From: Paracoccaceae bacterium
GTDB taxonomy: Bacteria > Pseudomonadota > Alphaproteobacteria > Rhodobacterales > Rhodobacteraceae
DNA length: 6,926 nucleotides
Assembly: GCA_003545125.1 (NCBI GenBank)
Contig: DQCI01000284.1
Coordinates: 1 to 6,926, forward strand
Reading direction: 5' to 3'
A program made the position numbers and the translations under genes. The notes under the pieces are model-generated. The model worked only from the letters and a program-made list of their open reading frames with translations. It was not told where the DNA came from and made no database searches. Positions 1-5,440 of this stretch are shown one piece after another (positions within the stretch are counted from its first letter, which is position 1; every line of letters begins with the position of its first letter).

Positions 1-47
1 GGCGACGACAGGATGATGAGAAGCCCGCGCCGGGTCGTCTGGTCCAT
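1..47 (-). CDS. gmk: Guanylate kinase, N-terminal fragment (gene runs off the left edge)
   Basis: Only the first 15 codons lie in the window, read leftward from the ATG at 47-45: MDQTTRRGLLIILSS, followed by CC of the next codon. Guanylate kinases begin with a short basic stretch and a hydrophobic beta strand leading into the P-loop (LSSPSGAGKS-like), and this fragment stops exactly where the P-loop should begin. The enzyme phosphorylates GMP to GDP with ATP in the cytoplasm. The call also rests on position: gmk directly after yicC is a widely conserved arrangement. The gap to the yicC stop is 8 bp, and the GGGGG ribosome-binding sequence follows directly on the yicC TAG, so the two are co-transcribed and probably translationally linked. 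The P-loop itself is not visible, so the call depends on the N-terminal pattern and synteny. Confidence 0.85.
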   Translation of the reverse strand, partial: MDQTTRRGLLIILSS

Positions 48-55
48 GGTGCCCC

Positions 56-946
56 CTACTCGACGTTCTGAACCTGTTCGCGCATCTGGTCGACCACCGC
101 CTTGATGTCGAGCCCGATCCGGGTGAGCTCCTGGAACTGCGACTTGGCGCAGAGTGTATTGGCCTCGCGGTTGAACTCCTGCATCAGGAAATCAAGCTTG
201 CGCCCGCAGGGCCCGCCCTCGGCGATCAGGTTGCGGGCCTGGGCGACATGGGCGCCGAGCCGGTCGATCTCCTCGCGCACATCCGTTTTGACCGCGATCA
301 TGGCAAGCTCCTGGGCGACGCGGTCGGGCTCGGCGCCATCACTGTTGTCGAGCACCCGGGCGAGCGCCGTGCGCAGCGCCTCGCCTTGCGCCTCGCGGCG
401 GGCCTCGATCGCCGTGCCGGCCTCGGCCACCAGCGCCTCGACGGCGGCGAGCTGGTCTGCGAGCACCCCGGCCAGCGCCGCGCCCTCGTGGGCGCGCATC
501 GCGTCGAACCCCGCGAGCAACTCCGGCAGGCCGGCGACCAGACGAGCGACCAGCGGCGCGAGGTTTTCGTCATGCGCGCTGGCTTCCAGCACGCCGCGCA
601 TCGCCGCCACGTCGACCGTGCTCGGCCTGGAGAGCGCGACCCCGCGGGCCTGGGCGGCGTGGTCGATCTCGGCGAGCACGGCGAGCACGCTGTCGAGTGC
701 CACGGCGTTGATCTGGACCGCCCCTTCCGCCGCCTCGCGCCCGATCTTGAGCCCTAGGGTGACGTTGCCGCGGCTGATGCGGGCGGCGATCAGTTTGCGC
801 GCCTCGATCTCCACGCCTTCGATCCAGTCGGGGAGTTTGAGCCGCAGATCGAAGCCGCGGCCATTGACAGCGCGGATGTCCCAGGTCCAGCTCCAGGGGC
901 CTTCCTGGCCTTTGAGCGTGGCGAAGCCGGTCATCGAATGCAGCAT
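56..946 (-). CDS. yicC: YicC family endoribonuclease
   Basis: The product is 296 aa, close to the 287 aa of E. coli YicC. The N-terminus MLHSMTGFA matches the family signature (M-x-x-S-M-T-x-F-A). The C-terminus carries the other family hallmark, a DFLMQEFNREANTL segment followed by a helix ending MREQVQNVE. The middle is an Ala-rich helical region. E. coli YicC is reported to be an RNase with its own fold that promotes decay of the small RNA RyhB; the target here is unknown. I chose the ATG at 946 because it gives the family N-terminus. An in-frame ATG at 955 and a TTG at 982 would add 3 or 12 residues. The SD-like AAGGG at 963-959 sits 12 nt from the chosen ATG and 3 nt from the upstream one, neither ideal, so the start could move slightly. 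It is the first gene of an operon with gmk. Confidence 0.93.
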   Translation of the reverse strand: MLHSMTGFATLKGQEGPWSWTWDIRAVNGRGFDLRLKLPDWIEGVEIEARKLIAARISRGNVTLGLKIGREAAEGAVQINAVALDSVLAVLAEIDHAAQARGVALSRPSTVDVAAMRGVLEASAHDENLAPLVARLVAGLPELLAGFDAMRAHEGAALAGVLADQLAAVEALVAEAGTAIEARREAQGEALRTALARVLDNSDGAEPDRVAQELAMIAVKTDVREEIDRLGAHVAQARNLIAEGGPCGRKLDFLMQEFNREANTLCAKSQFQELTRIGLDIKAVVDQMREQVQNVE

Positions 947-954
947 GGCAACCA

Positions 955-969
955 TTAACCCTTTTTTAA
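955..969. promoter_or_regulatory. Candidate CtrA-binding box (TTAA-N7-TTAA)
   Basis: The sequence reads TTAACCCTTTTTTAA, which is two TTAA half-sites with exactly 7 bp between them. This matches the full CtrA box of alphaproteobacteria (TTAA-N7-TTAA). By eye these are the only two TTAA tetramers in this GC-rich window. The right half overlaps a possible -35 (TTAAGA, 966-971) of the rightward PAS gene, the usual geometry for CtrA-activated promoters. On the other strand the box covers the yicC ribosome-binding region, so binding might also affect yicC-gmk. The T-run between the half-sites means chance cannot be excluded. Confidence 0.45.
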
Positions 970-995
970 GATTTCGCCCCAATAACGGCAGTAAT
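966..995 (+). promoter_or_regulatory. Possible promoter for the PAS-domain gene
   Basis: TTAAGA (966-971) and AGTAAT (990-995) are separated by 18 bp, and each matches the sigma-70 consensus at 4 of 6 positions. Transcription would begin near 1002, giving an untranslated leader of about 114 nt before the ATG at 1116. The -35 overlaps the candidate CtrA box. No better promoter is visible between 983 and 1115. This is a weak motif match on its own. Confidence 0.3.
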
Positions 996-1115
996 GTGGC
1001 AGAATTGGGCAGCGATCAGGACATCGACCTGTCGTTAGCAGACGCCAACCCCCGGGGCAACAACGACGGGGCGCGGGCGGGGACCGGGGCTGTTGTACAA
1101 CCGTGGGGGCGGAAA

Positions 1116-1916
1116 ATGACGAGTGATCAAGTGAAGAATACCAATGTCGTGTCGATCGGCAAAATGCGGGCACGGGCGCTGTTTCCGGCGCTCGGCCGGG
1201 TCGAGGCTTACTGGGAGGGCCTGCGCGACGGCCGGTTGATGCCAGCGCGCGCCGAGGTCGATCCGCGCGGCATCGCCGATGTGCTGGAACACGCTTTCAT
1301 ACTTGAGAAGGTCGCGCCGGGCATCGCCCGGATCCGGCTTGCGGGCATGAAGCTCAACGACCTGATGGCGATGGAAGTGCGCGGCATGCCGATCACGGCG
1401 ATGTTCCTGCCAGAGGCGCGCCGCGAGTTGCAGAAGGTGACCGAACAGGTGCTGGAGACGCCCGCCGTGGTGCGATTGACGCTCGGGTCCGACACCGGCT
1501 TCACCCGGCCGCCGCTCGACGGGCAGATGATGCTCCTGCCGCTGCGGGACGCGCATGGCAACGCGACCCGTATCCTGGGCGTGCTGGAGACCCGGGGCCG
1601 GATCGGACGTGGCCCGCGCCGCTTCATGATCCGCGACATCGAAACCAAGGTGATCGCCAACGACCCGCTGACCCGGGCGCGCCCGGATATCGGCGGCTTC
1701 CAGCGCCTGCCGGAACCGGGCCCGGCGCTGAGGCCGGTGGCGGCCGAGGGCGCAACCGACCGAAATTCGGGCCTGGGCGGGTTCGCGCCGCGTACCGCCG
1801 AATTCGCCCGCCGGCTTGCGGCGCGGGCGGCACGGACGCAGGACACGCCCGTCCCTGCGGACGACGGGCGGCAACCCGGCCACCTGCGGCTGGTGTATGA
1901 CGCCGAAGAGGTCTGA
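1116..1916 (+). CDS. PAS domain-containing protein (PAS_5 type)
   Basis: The product is 266 aa with no signal peptide or membrane segment, so it is probably a cytoplasmic sensor or adaptor. Residues about 24-180 resemble the PAS_5 proteins (Pfam PF07310) common in Rhizobiales and Rhodobacterales. They include the YWEGLRDGRLMPAR-type opening, a RIRLAGMKLNDLMAMEVRG core (an alphaproteobacterial PAS variant), and an LPLRD...ILGVLE strand pair. Residues about 185-266 are Pro/Arg/Ala-rich, probably disordered, and match no family I know. No kinase, GGDEF, EAL or HTH domain is attached, so signal output would need a partner protein. The ATG at 1116 follows a GGGGGCGGA ribosome-binding stretch, and the protein pattern begins soon after it. 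The reading frame stays open far upstream, but only because it lies opposite yicC. The gene stands alone, bounded by a terminator. Ligand and partner are unknown. Confidence 0.8.
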   Translation: MTSDQVKNTNVVSIGKMRARALFPALGRVEAYWEGLRDGRLMPARAEVDPRGIADVLEHAFILEKVAPGIARIRLAGMKLNDLMAMEVRGMPITAMFLPEARRELQKVTEQVLETPAVVRLTLGSDTGFTRPPLDGQMMLLPLRDAHGNATRILGVLETRGRIGRGPRRFMIRDIETKVIANDPLTRARPDIGGFQRLPEPGPALRPVAAEGATDRNSGLGGFAPRTAEFARRLAARAARTQDTPVPADDGRQPGHLRLVYDAEEV

Positions 1917-1941
1917 GACATCGCCATCGCGGCGGACTGTG

Positions 1942-1978
1942 AAACCCTGGGTCTTCGCCCGGGGTTTCTTTTGTTTTT
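1942..1978 (+). terminator. Intrinsic terminator of the PAS-domain gene
   Basis: An 11-bp stem (1942-1952 with 1957-1967, including two G-T pairs) closes a CTTC tetraloop and is followed by CTTTTGTTTTT. It begins 25 nt after the PAS stop codon. This is a textbook rho-independent terminator in the plus direction. The leftward strand has only a short T-run beyond the stem, so it should work mainly rightward. Confidence 0.9.
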
Positions 1979-2093
1979 AGTGCATTGAAGCACAGACCTC
2001 ACGGGGAACTTCAACTTTCGCGGAGGGTCGAGGGAGACACCGCCGGACCCATGGACAGGACACAGGCACACAGGGGTCCGCCGCCGCCGAAAC
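1979..2093. other. Short spacer between two convergent terminators, no gene seen
   Basis: About 115 bp lie between the PAS terminator and the DAHP synthase terminator. A 26-codon plus-strand frame starts at 2051 but has no ribosome-binding site at a suitable distance and runs through the next terminator. A 6-bp inverted repeat (TTGAAG at 1985-1990, CTTCAA at 2009-2014) is too short to interpret. I find no tRNA, promoter or repeat here. Confidence 0.6.
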
Positions 2094-2123
2094 TGAAAAA
2101 CCCCGACCATTTCGGCCGGGGTT
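2094..2123 (-). terminator. Intrinsic terminator of the DAHP synthase gene
   Basis: Read on the minus strand, a 10-bp stem (2123-2114 with 2108-2099, one G-T pair) closes a 5-nt loop GAAAT and is followed by a run of T from 2100 leftward. It starts 32 nt after the DAHP synthase TGA. The plus strand has GTTCTCC after the stem, so it is mainly a leftward terminator. Confidence 0.88.
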
Positions 2124-2155
2124 CTCCATGAAATCAGGGACTTGTGGGGAAAGGT

Positions 2156-3529
2156 TCAGCCGTTCGCCACTTTTTCTGCCAGCGGCTTGTCGCCGCCGGC
2201 AAGTTCCTCGGCCACGAGGAAGGCAAGCTCGAGCGCCTGGGTCGCGTTGAGCCGCGGGTCGCAGGCCGTGTGGTAGCGGTCGGAGAGATTCTCGTCCGAC
2301 ACCGCTTTGACGCCACCGGTGCATTCGGTCACGTCCTTGCCGGTCATCTCGAAATGCACCCCGCCCGGATGTGTCCCCTCGGCGCGGTGGACGGCAAAGA
2401 ACTCCTGCACCTCTTTGAGCACCCGGTCGAAGGGCCGGGTCTTGTAGCCCGACGCCGCCTTGATCGTGTTGCCGTGCATCGGGTCGCAGGACCAGACCAC
2501 CTCGGCGCCCATCTCGCGCACCACGTTGATGAGCCGCGGCAGATGCTTTTCCACCTCGCCCGCGCCGAACCGCGCGATCAGCGTGAGCCGGCCGGCCTCG
2601 TTCTCGGGGTTGAGCTTGTCGATCAACACCTTGAGGTCTTCCTCGGTCGTCGAGGGGCCGCATTTGAGCCCGATCGGGTTGATGACCCCGCGGGCGAACT
2701 CGACATGTGCGCCGTCCGGCTGCCGGGTGCGGTCGCCGATCCAGAGCATGTGGCCGGAGCCCGCGACGACCTGGCCGGTGGTCGAGTCGACCCGGGTCAA
2801 CGCCTCTTCGTATTCGAGCAGCAGGCTCTCGTGGCTGACGTAGAAGTCCACTGTCCTGAGCGCATACGCAGTTTCGCCGGTGACCCCGGCAGCGCGCATG
2901 AAATCGAGCGTCTCGGAAATCCGCTCGGCCATCGCGCGGTAGGCCTCGGCCTCGTCGGTCTCGGTGAATCCGAGGGTCCAGCCGTGCACCTGCTGGACAT
3001 CGGCGTAGCCGCCGGTCGAGAAGGCGCGCAAGAGGTTCAGCGAGGCCGCGGCCTGGGTGTAGGCGCGCAACATCTTCTCGGGGTCGGGCTCACGCGCTTC
3101 GGCGGTCGGCGAGATGTCGTTGATGATGTCGCCGCGGTAGCTCGGCAACTCGAGATCGCCGATCTTTTCATATGGCGCCGAGCGCGGCTTGGCGAACTGG
3201 CCGGCCATCCGGCCGACCTTCACCACCGGCAGCTTGGCGCCGTAGGTCAGCACCATCGCCATCTGCAACATCACCTTGAAGGTGTCGCGGATGGTGTCGG
3301 CAGAGAATTCGGCGAAGCTTTCGGCGCAGTCGCCGCCCTGGAGCAGGAAACCGTCACCGCGCGCGACATTGCCCAGTTCGGCCTTGAGACGGCGCGCTTC
3401 ACCGGCAAAGACCAGCGGCGGATACTTGGCCAGCCGAGTCTCGACCGCCTGCAACGCAGCGGCGTCGCGATAGTCGGGCATCTGCACCCGCGGTTTCGTA
3501 CGCCAGGAAGATTTCGTCCAATCCGTCAT
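2156..3529 (-). CDS. aroG: Class II 3-deoxy-7-phosphoheptulonate (DAHP) synthase
   Basis: This enzyme condenses phosphoenolpyruvate and erythrose-4-phosphate to DAHP, the first step of the shikimate pathway to aromatic amino acids, in the cytoplasm. The product is 457 aa, the usual length for the class II (plant/Mycobacterium) type. Family motifs appear in order: QGGDCAE at 64-70, [14 protein letters not shown] at 104-117, GLKCGPS at 287-293, CDPMHGNT at 348-355, VHFEMTG at 391-397, CDPRLN at 423-428. By comparison with the M. tuberculosis enzyme the metal ligands would be C68, H352, E394 and D424, all present, and the spacing of the last three agrees. The start at 3529 is preceded by GGAGA 5 nt away. 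An upstream in-frame ATG (3541) overlaps that same site and is less likely. The gene is monocistronic with its own promoter and terminator. It lacks the long N-terminal regulatory extension of plant enzymes; feedback control cannot be judged. Confidence 0.97.
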   Translation of the reverse strand: MTDWTKSSWRTKPRVQMPDYRDAAALQAVETRLAKYPPLVFAGEARRLKAELGNVARGDGFLLQGGDCAESFAEFSADTIRDTFKVMLQMAMVLTYGAKLPVVKVGRMAGQFAKPRSAPYEKIGDLELPSYRGDIINDISPTAEAREPDPEKMLRAYTQAAASLNLLRAFSTGGYADVQQVHGWTLGFTETDEAEAYRAMAERISETLDFMRAAGVTGETAYALRTVDFYVSHESLLLEYEEALTRVDSTTGQVVAGSGHMLWIGDRTRQPDGAHVEFARGVINPIGLKCGPSTTEEDLKVLIDKLNPENEAGRLTLIARFGAGEVEKHLPRLINVVREMGAEVVWSCDPMHGNTIKAASGYKTRPFDRVLKEVQEFFAVHRAEGTHPGGVHFEMTGKDVTECTGGVKAVSDENLSDRYHTACDPRLNATQALELAFLVAEELAGGDKPLAEKVANG

Positions 3530-3534
3530 CGCTG

Positions 3535-3539
3535 TCTCC
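3535..3539 (-). promoter_or_regulatory. Ribosome-binding site that decides the DAHP synthase start
   Basis: On the minus strand GGAGA lies 5 nt before the ATG at 3529. The alternative in-frame ATG at 3541-3539 overlaps this element (ATGGAGA) and has only a weak AAAAGG ahead of it. The shorter protein, starting MTDW, is therefore preferred. Confidence 0.7.
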
Positions 3540-3596
3540 ATCCTTTTGGCCCCGTCCCCCTTGACCCCCGTCCATGGGCGGGCAGCTGATCCGGCT

Positions 3597-3625
3597 GATA
3601 TAGAGACGTATCGCCGCAGGTGCAA
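3597..3625 (-). promoter_or_regulatory. aroG: Sigma-70-type promoter of the DAHP synthase gene
   Basis: On the minus strand TTGCAC (3625-3620) and TATATC (3602-3597) are separated by exactly 17 bp. The -35 matches the consensus at 4 of 6 positions and the -10 at 4 of 6, with the key TAT present. Transcription should start near 3590, giving a leader of about 60 nt. It is the best promoter in the window. No leader peptide rich in aromatic residues is visible, so there is no sign of Trp, Tyr or Phe attenuation. Confidence 0.7.
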
Positions 3626-3647
3626 AAGAAAATCCCTGCAATTCTGG

Positions 3648-3680
3648 TGGTGCGCCGACGGATCTTGCGTCGGCGCACCA
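3648..3680. repeat. Perfect 13-bp inverted repeat in the divergent spacer
   Basis: TGGTGCGCCGACG (3648-3660) and CGTCGGCGCACCA (3668-3680) are exact reverse complements around a 7-bp centre GATCTTG. No T-run follows on either strand, so it is not a standard intrinsic terminator. It lies 42 bp before the regulator's ATG and about 23 bp upstream of the DAHP synthase -35 box. It could be an operator, an mRNA leader hairpin for the regulator gene, or a copy of a dispersed palindromic element. Confidence 0.75.
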
Positions 3681-3722
3681 AAGCTGCTGTGGTCGAGGTA
3701 TTCGAACACCCCGGGACCAGGC

Positions 3723-4799
3723 ATGACACGCGCGCCGAAAGACATCTCCGAGACCCACGCGACCGGCGCCCGGGCGGATGCGCCCACGCGGCGCTTCGTG
3801 TTCGTGCTGCTCGAGGGTTTCACATTGTTGAGCTTCGCCGGGGCGGTCGACTCGCTCAGGTTGGTCAACCGGCAGCTCGGGCGGACCGCCTACAGCTGGA
3901 TGCTGGTCGGCGAAGGCGGCGCAAGTGGCGGCGAAGGTAGCGGCGAAGGTGGCGGCAAGGTCACCTGTTCGGCGGGAACCGAGATCACGCTCGATGGCGG
4001 GCTCGAGGCGTTGCGGCATTCCGACACGGTGATCGTCTGCGGCGGTGAGGACGTCGCCAAGCAGACTTCGAAACCGCTGCTGTCCTGGCTGCGGCGCGAG
4101 GCGCGCCGGGGCGCTGCGATGGGGGCGTTCTGCACCGGGGCGCACGTGCTCGCCGAGGCCGGCCTGCTCGACGGCAAGCGCGCTACGATCCACTGGGAGA
4201 ACCATGACGGGTTTTCCGAGGCGTTCGAAGACGTGCAGCTGTCGCGCGCGGTCTATGTGATCGACGGCAACCGGATGACCACGGCGGGAGGCACCGCCTC
4301 GATCGATCTGATGTTGGCGCTGATCAGCCGCGATTTCGGCACCGACGTGGCGGCTGCGGTGGCCGATCAGCAGATCTACACCACGATCCGCACCGAGCGC
4401 GACACCCAACGGCTCTCGGTGCCGACACGGATCGGCGTGCGCCATCCGAAGCTTGCCCAGGTGATCCAGGCGATGGAGGCCAATATCGAGGAGCCGGAGA
4501 GCCCAGCGAAGCTCGCCGCCGCGGTCGGGCTCTCGACCCGGCAGCTCGAACGGCTGTTCCGGCGCTACCTGAACCGGTCGCCGAAGCGCTATTACATGGA
4601 GCTGCGGCTCCAGAAAGCGCGCAACCTGTTGATGCAGACCGACATGAGCGTCATCAATGTCGGCCTCGCTTGCGGCTTCACCTCGCCCTCGCATTTCTCC
4701 AAGTGCTACCGGGCGCATTACGAGACCACGCCCTACCGAGAACGCGGCACGCAAAGCGCCGGGAGCGGCGGCGGACCGGGGGCAAGCCGGGGCGGATGA
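3723..4799 (+). CDS. GlxA family AraC-type transcriptional regulator
   Basis: The product is 358 aa in two parts. Residues about 24-205 form a DJ-1/PfpI (class I glutamine amidotransferase-like) sensor domain. It has the opening [20 protein letters not shown], the TVIVCGGED strand, the nucleophile-elbow-like [18 protein letters not shown] (C137) and the IHWEN segment. Residues about 240-340 form the AraC DNA-binding domain with two helix-turn-helix units: [20 protein letters not shown] near 264-283 and [20 protein letters not shown] near 310-329. This layout matches GbdR, CdhR and ArgR of Pseudomonas, activators of betaine, carnitine and arginine catabolism; the ligand here is unknown. The ATG at 3723 follows GGGA (3713-3716) and directly precedes the conserved domain. 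Oddities are a Gly/Glu/Ser-rich insert at residues 63-78 and a glycine-rich tail at 341-358. The stop overlaps the start of the acetyltransferase gene (ATGA), so the two are translationally coupled. Confidence 0.93.
   Translation: MTRAPKDISETHATGARADAPTRRFVFVLLEGFTLLSFAGAVDSLRLVNRQLGRTAYSWMLVGEGGASGGEGSGEGGGKVTCSAGTEITLDGGLEALRHSDTVIVCGGEDVAKQTSKPLLSWLRREARRGAAMGAFCTGAHVLAEAGLLDGKRATIHWENHDGFSEAFEDVQLSRAVYVIDGNRMTTAGGTASIDLMLALISRDFGTDVAAAVADQQIYTTIRTERDTQRLSVPTRIGVRHPKLAQVIQAMEANIEEPESPAKLAAAVGLSTRQLERLFRRYLNRSPKRYYMELRLQKARNLLMQTDMSVINVGLACGFTSPSHFSKCYRAHYETTPYRERGTQSAGSGGGPGASRGG
3909..3953 (+). repeat. 12-bp imperfect in-frame repeat, glycine-rich insert in the regulator
   Basis: Three copies of GGCGAAGGYRGC lie at 3909-3920, 3930-3941 and 3942-3953, with 9 bp between the first two; a GGCAAGG remnant follows. 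They encode [15 protein letters not shown] at residues 63-77. The insert sits just after the VNRQLG...YSWMLVG segment, where related regulators continue directly into the next strand. This looks like a slippage-expanded surface loop. Confidence 0.7.
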
Positions 4800-5350
4800 T
4801 CCGGACCGCGCGCCTCACCCTGCGCCCGCCGCGCGACGACGACCTCGACGCGCTGCACGCCATTTTCTCGGACCCGCGCGCCATGCGCTATTGGTCGCAC
4901 GCCGCGCATGCGGACATTGACCGGACCCGCAAGACTCTCGCGGGCATGATCGCGTCCGATGCCGACACCGGGCTCGAATTTGTCATCGAATGCGACGGTG
5001 CCGTCATCGGCAAGGCGGGGATGTGGCGGATGGGCGAGATCGGCTACATCCTGCACCCCGACCGCTGGGGCGGCGGGTTTGCCACCGAGGCCGTCGGCGC
5101 GGTGGTCGCGGCTGCCTTCGCTCGGCACCCGGACCTCGACGCGCTCACCGCCGAGATCGACCCGCGCAACACCGGCTCGGCCGCGCTGCTCGCCCGGCTC
5201 GGGTTCCGCGAGGTCGAGCGGGTGGAAAACGCGGTGGAAATCGGCGGCAAATGGTTCGACAGCGGCTTCTGGCGGCTCGACCGCCCGTCTGACCCCCTCG
5301 AAAATGCCCCCGGCGCCCCCCCGCTCCCCGGACCAAGTGCCGCAGGGTGA
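4796..5350 (+). CDS. GNAT family N-acetyltransferase (RimJ/RimL-like, Acetyltransf_3)
   Basis: The product is 184 aa, typical of single-domain GNAT enzymes, which transfer acetyl from acetyl-CoA to an amine. The N-terminus [20 protein letters not shown] is the classic RimJ/RimL-type opening (TxRLxLRPxxxxD). The block EIGYILHPDRWGGGFATEA (81-99) is motif A with the acetyl-CoA pyrophosphate loop R90-x-G-G-x-x-A. The segment NTGSAALLARLGFREVER (125-142) is motif B, the common N-x-x-S/A-x-x-L-x-x-x-G-F signature. The last 20 or so residues are Pro/Ala-rich and probably disordered. The substrate cannot be predicted: related enzymes acetylate ribosomal proteins, antibiotics or small amines. The ATG lies inside the ATGA overlap with the upstream regulator gene, with GGGGCGG ahead of it, which indicates coupled translation. 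No clear terminator follows, so read-through into the transporter gene is possible. Confidence 0.9.
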   Translation: MIRTARLTLRPPRDDDLDALHAIFSDPRAMRYWSHAAHADIDRTRKTLAGMIASDADTGLEFVIECDGAVIGKAGMWRMGEIGYILHPDRWGGGFATEAVGAVVAAAFARHPDLDALTAEIDPRNTGSAALLARLGFREVERVENAVEIGGKWFDSGFWRLDRPSDPLENAPGAPPLPGPSAAG

Positions 5351-5395
5351 CGGTTTTCTTTCGCTAACCCGGCCTTTTCTTTTCGGAAAGAACCG
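5351..5395 (+). repeat. T-rich direct repeats 21 bp apart, with overlapping inverted repeats
   Basis: TTTTCTTTCG (5354-5363) and TTTTCTTTTCG (5375-5385) start 21 bp apart, two helical turns. The same stretch can fold in two exclusive ways. CGGTT plus CTTTC (5351-5355, 5358-5362) can pair with GAAAGAACCG (5386-5395), or TTCTTT (5377-5382) can pair with AAAGAA (5387-5392) around TCGG. AraC-type regulators commonly bind direct repeats with this spacing. It lies in the only gap between the acetyltransferase and binding-protein genes. Confidence 0.5.
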
Positions 5396-5402
5396 CTAGG
5401 GT
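5374..5402 (+). promoter_or_regulatory. Tentative weak promoter for the binding-protein gene
   Basis: TAGGGT (5397-5402) is a plausible GC-shifted -10. The hexamer 17 bp upstream, CTTTTC (5374-5379), hardly resembles a -35, which would fit an activator-dependent promoter. Transcription would begin near 5409, about 30 nt before the ATG. No better candidate is seen between 5351 and 5440. Confidence 0.25.
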
Positions 5403-5440
5403 GGCGGCCGGAACAACATTGTCCAACTGGGAGTACCTAC

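Noticed and set aside
1092..1101. Palindrome GTTGTACAAC just upstream of the PAS gene start
   Set aside because: A 10-bp palindrome is expected several times by chance in about 7 kb, and no second copy or matching regulator is seen here.
102..1115. Extension of the PAS gene's reading frame far upstream across yicC
   Set aside because: This stretch is antisense to yicC, the translation is low-complexity Ser/Ala/Arg, and the PAS homology and a ribosome-binding site begin at 1116.
1092..1140. Faint similarity between the PAS-gene leader and the regulator leader near 3668-3712
   Set aside because: The alignment is broken by many mismatches and no shared block longer than a few bases stands out; likely chance.
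2051..2131. 26-codon plus-strand frame starting MDRTQAHRG
   Set aside because: There is no ribosome-binding site at a usable distance, it has a simple Pro-run composition, and it reads through the DAHP synthase terminator.
3399..3575. 58-codon minus-strand upstream frame (MDGGQGGRG...) in the DAHP synthase leader
   Set aside because: It has no Shine-Dalgarno sequence, overlaps the start of the real gene by about 130 bp out of frame, and shows no aromatic codons that would suggest attenuation.
3546..3722. 59-codon upstream extension of the regulator reading frame
   Set aside because: It would be read through the 13-bp inverted repeat and the DAHP synthase promoter, resembles no family N-terminus, and the ATG at 3723 has its own ribosome-binding sequence.
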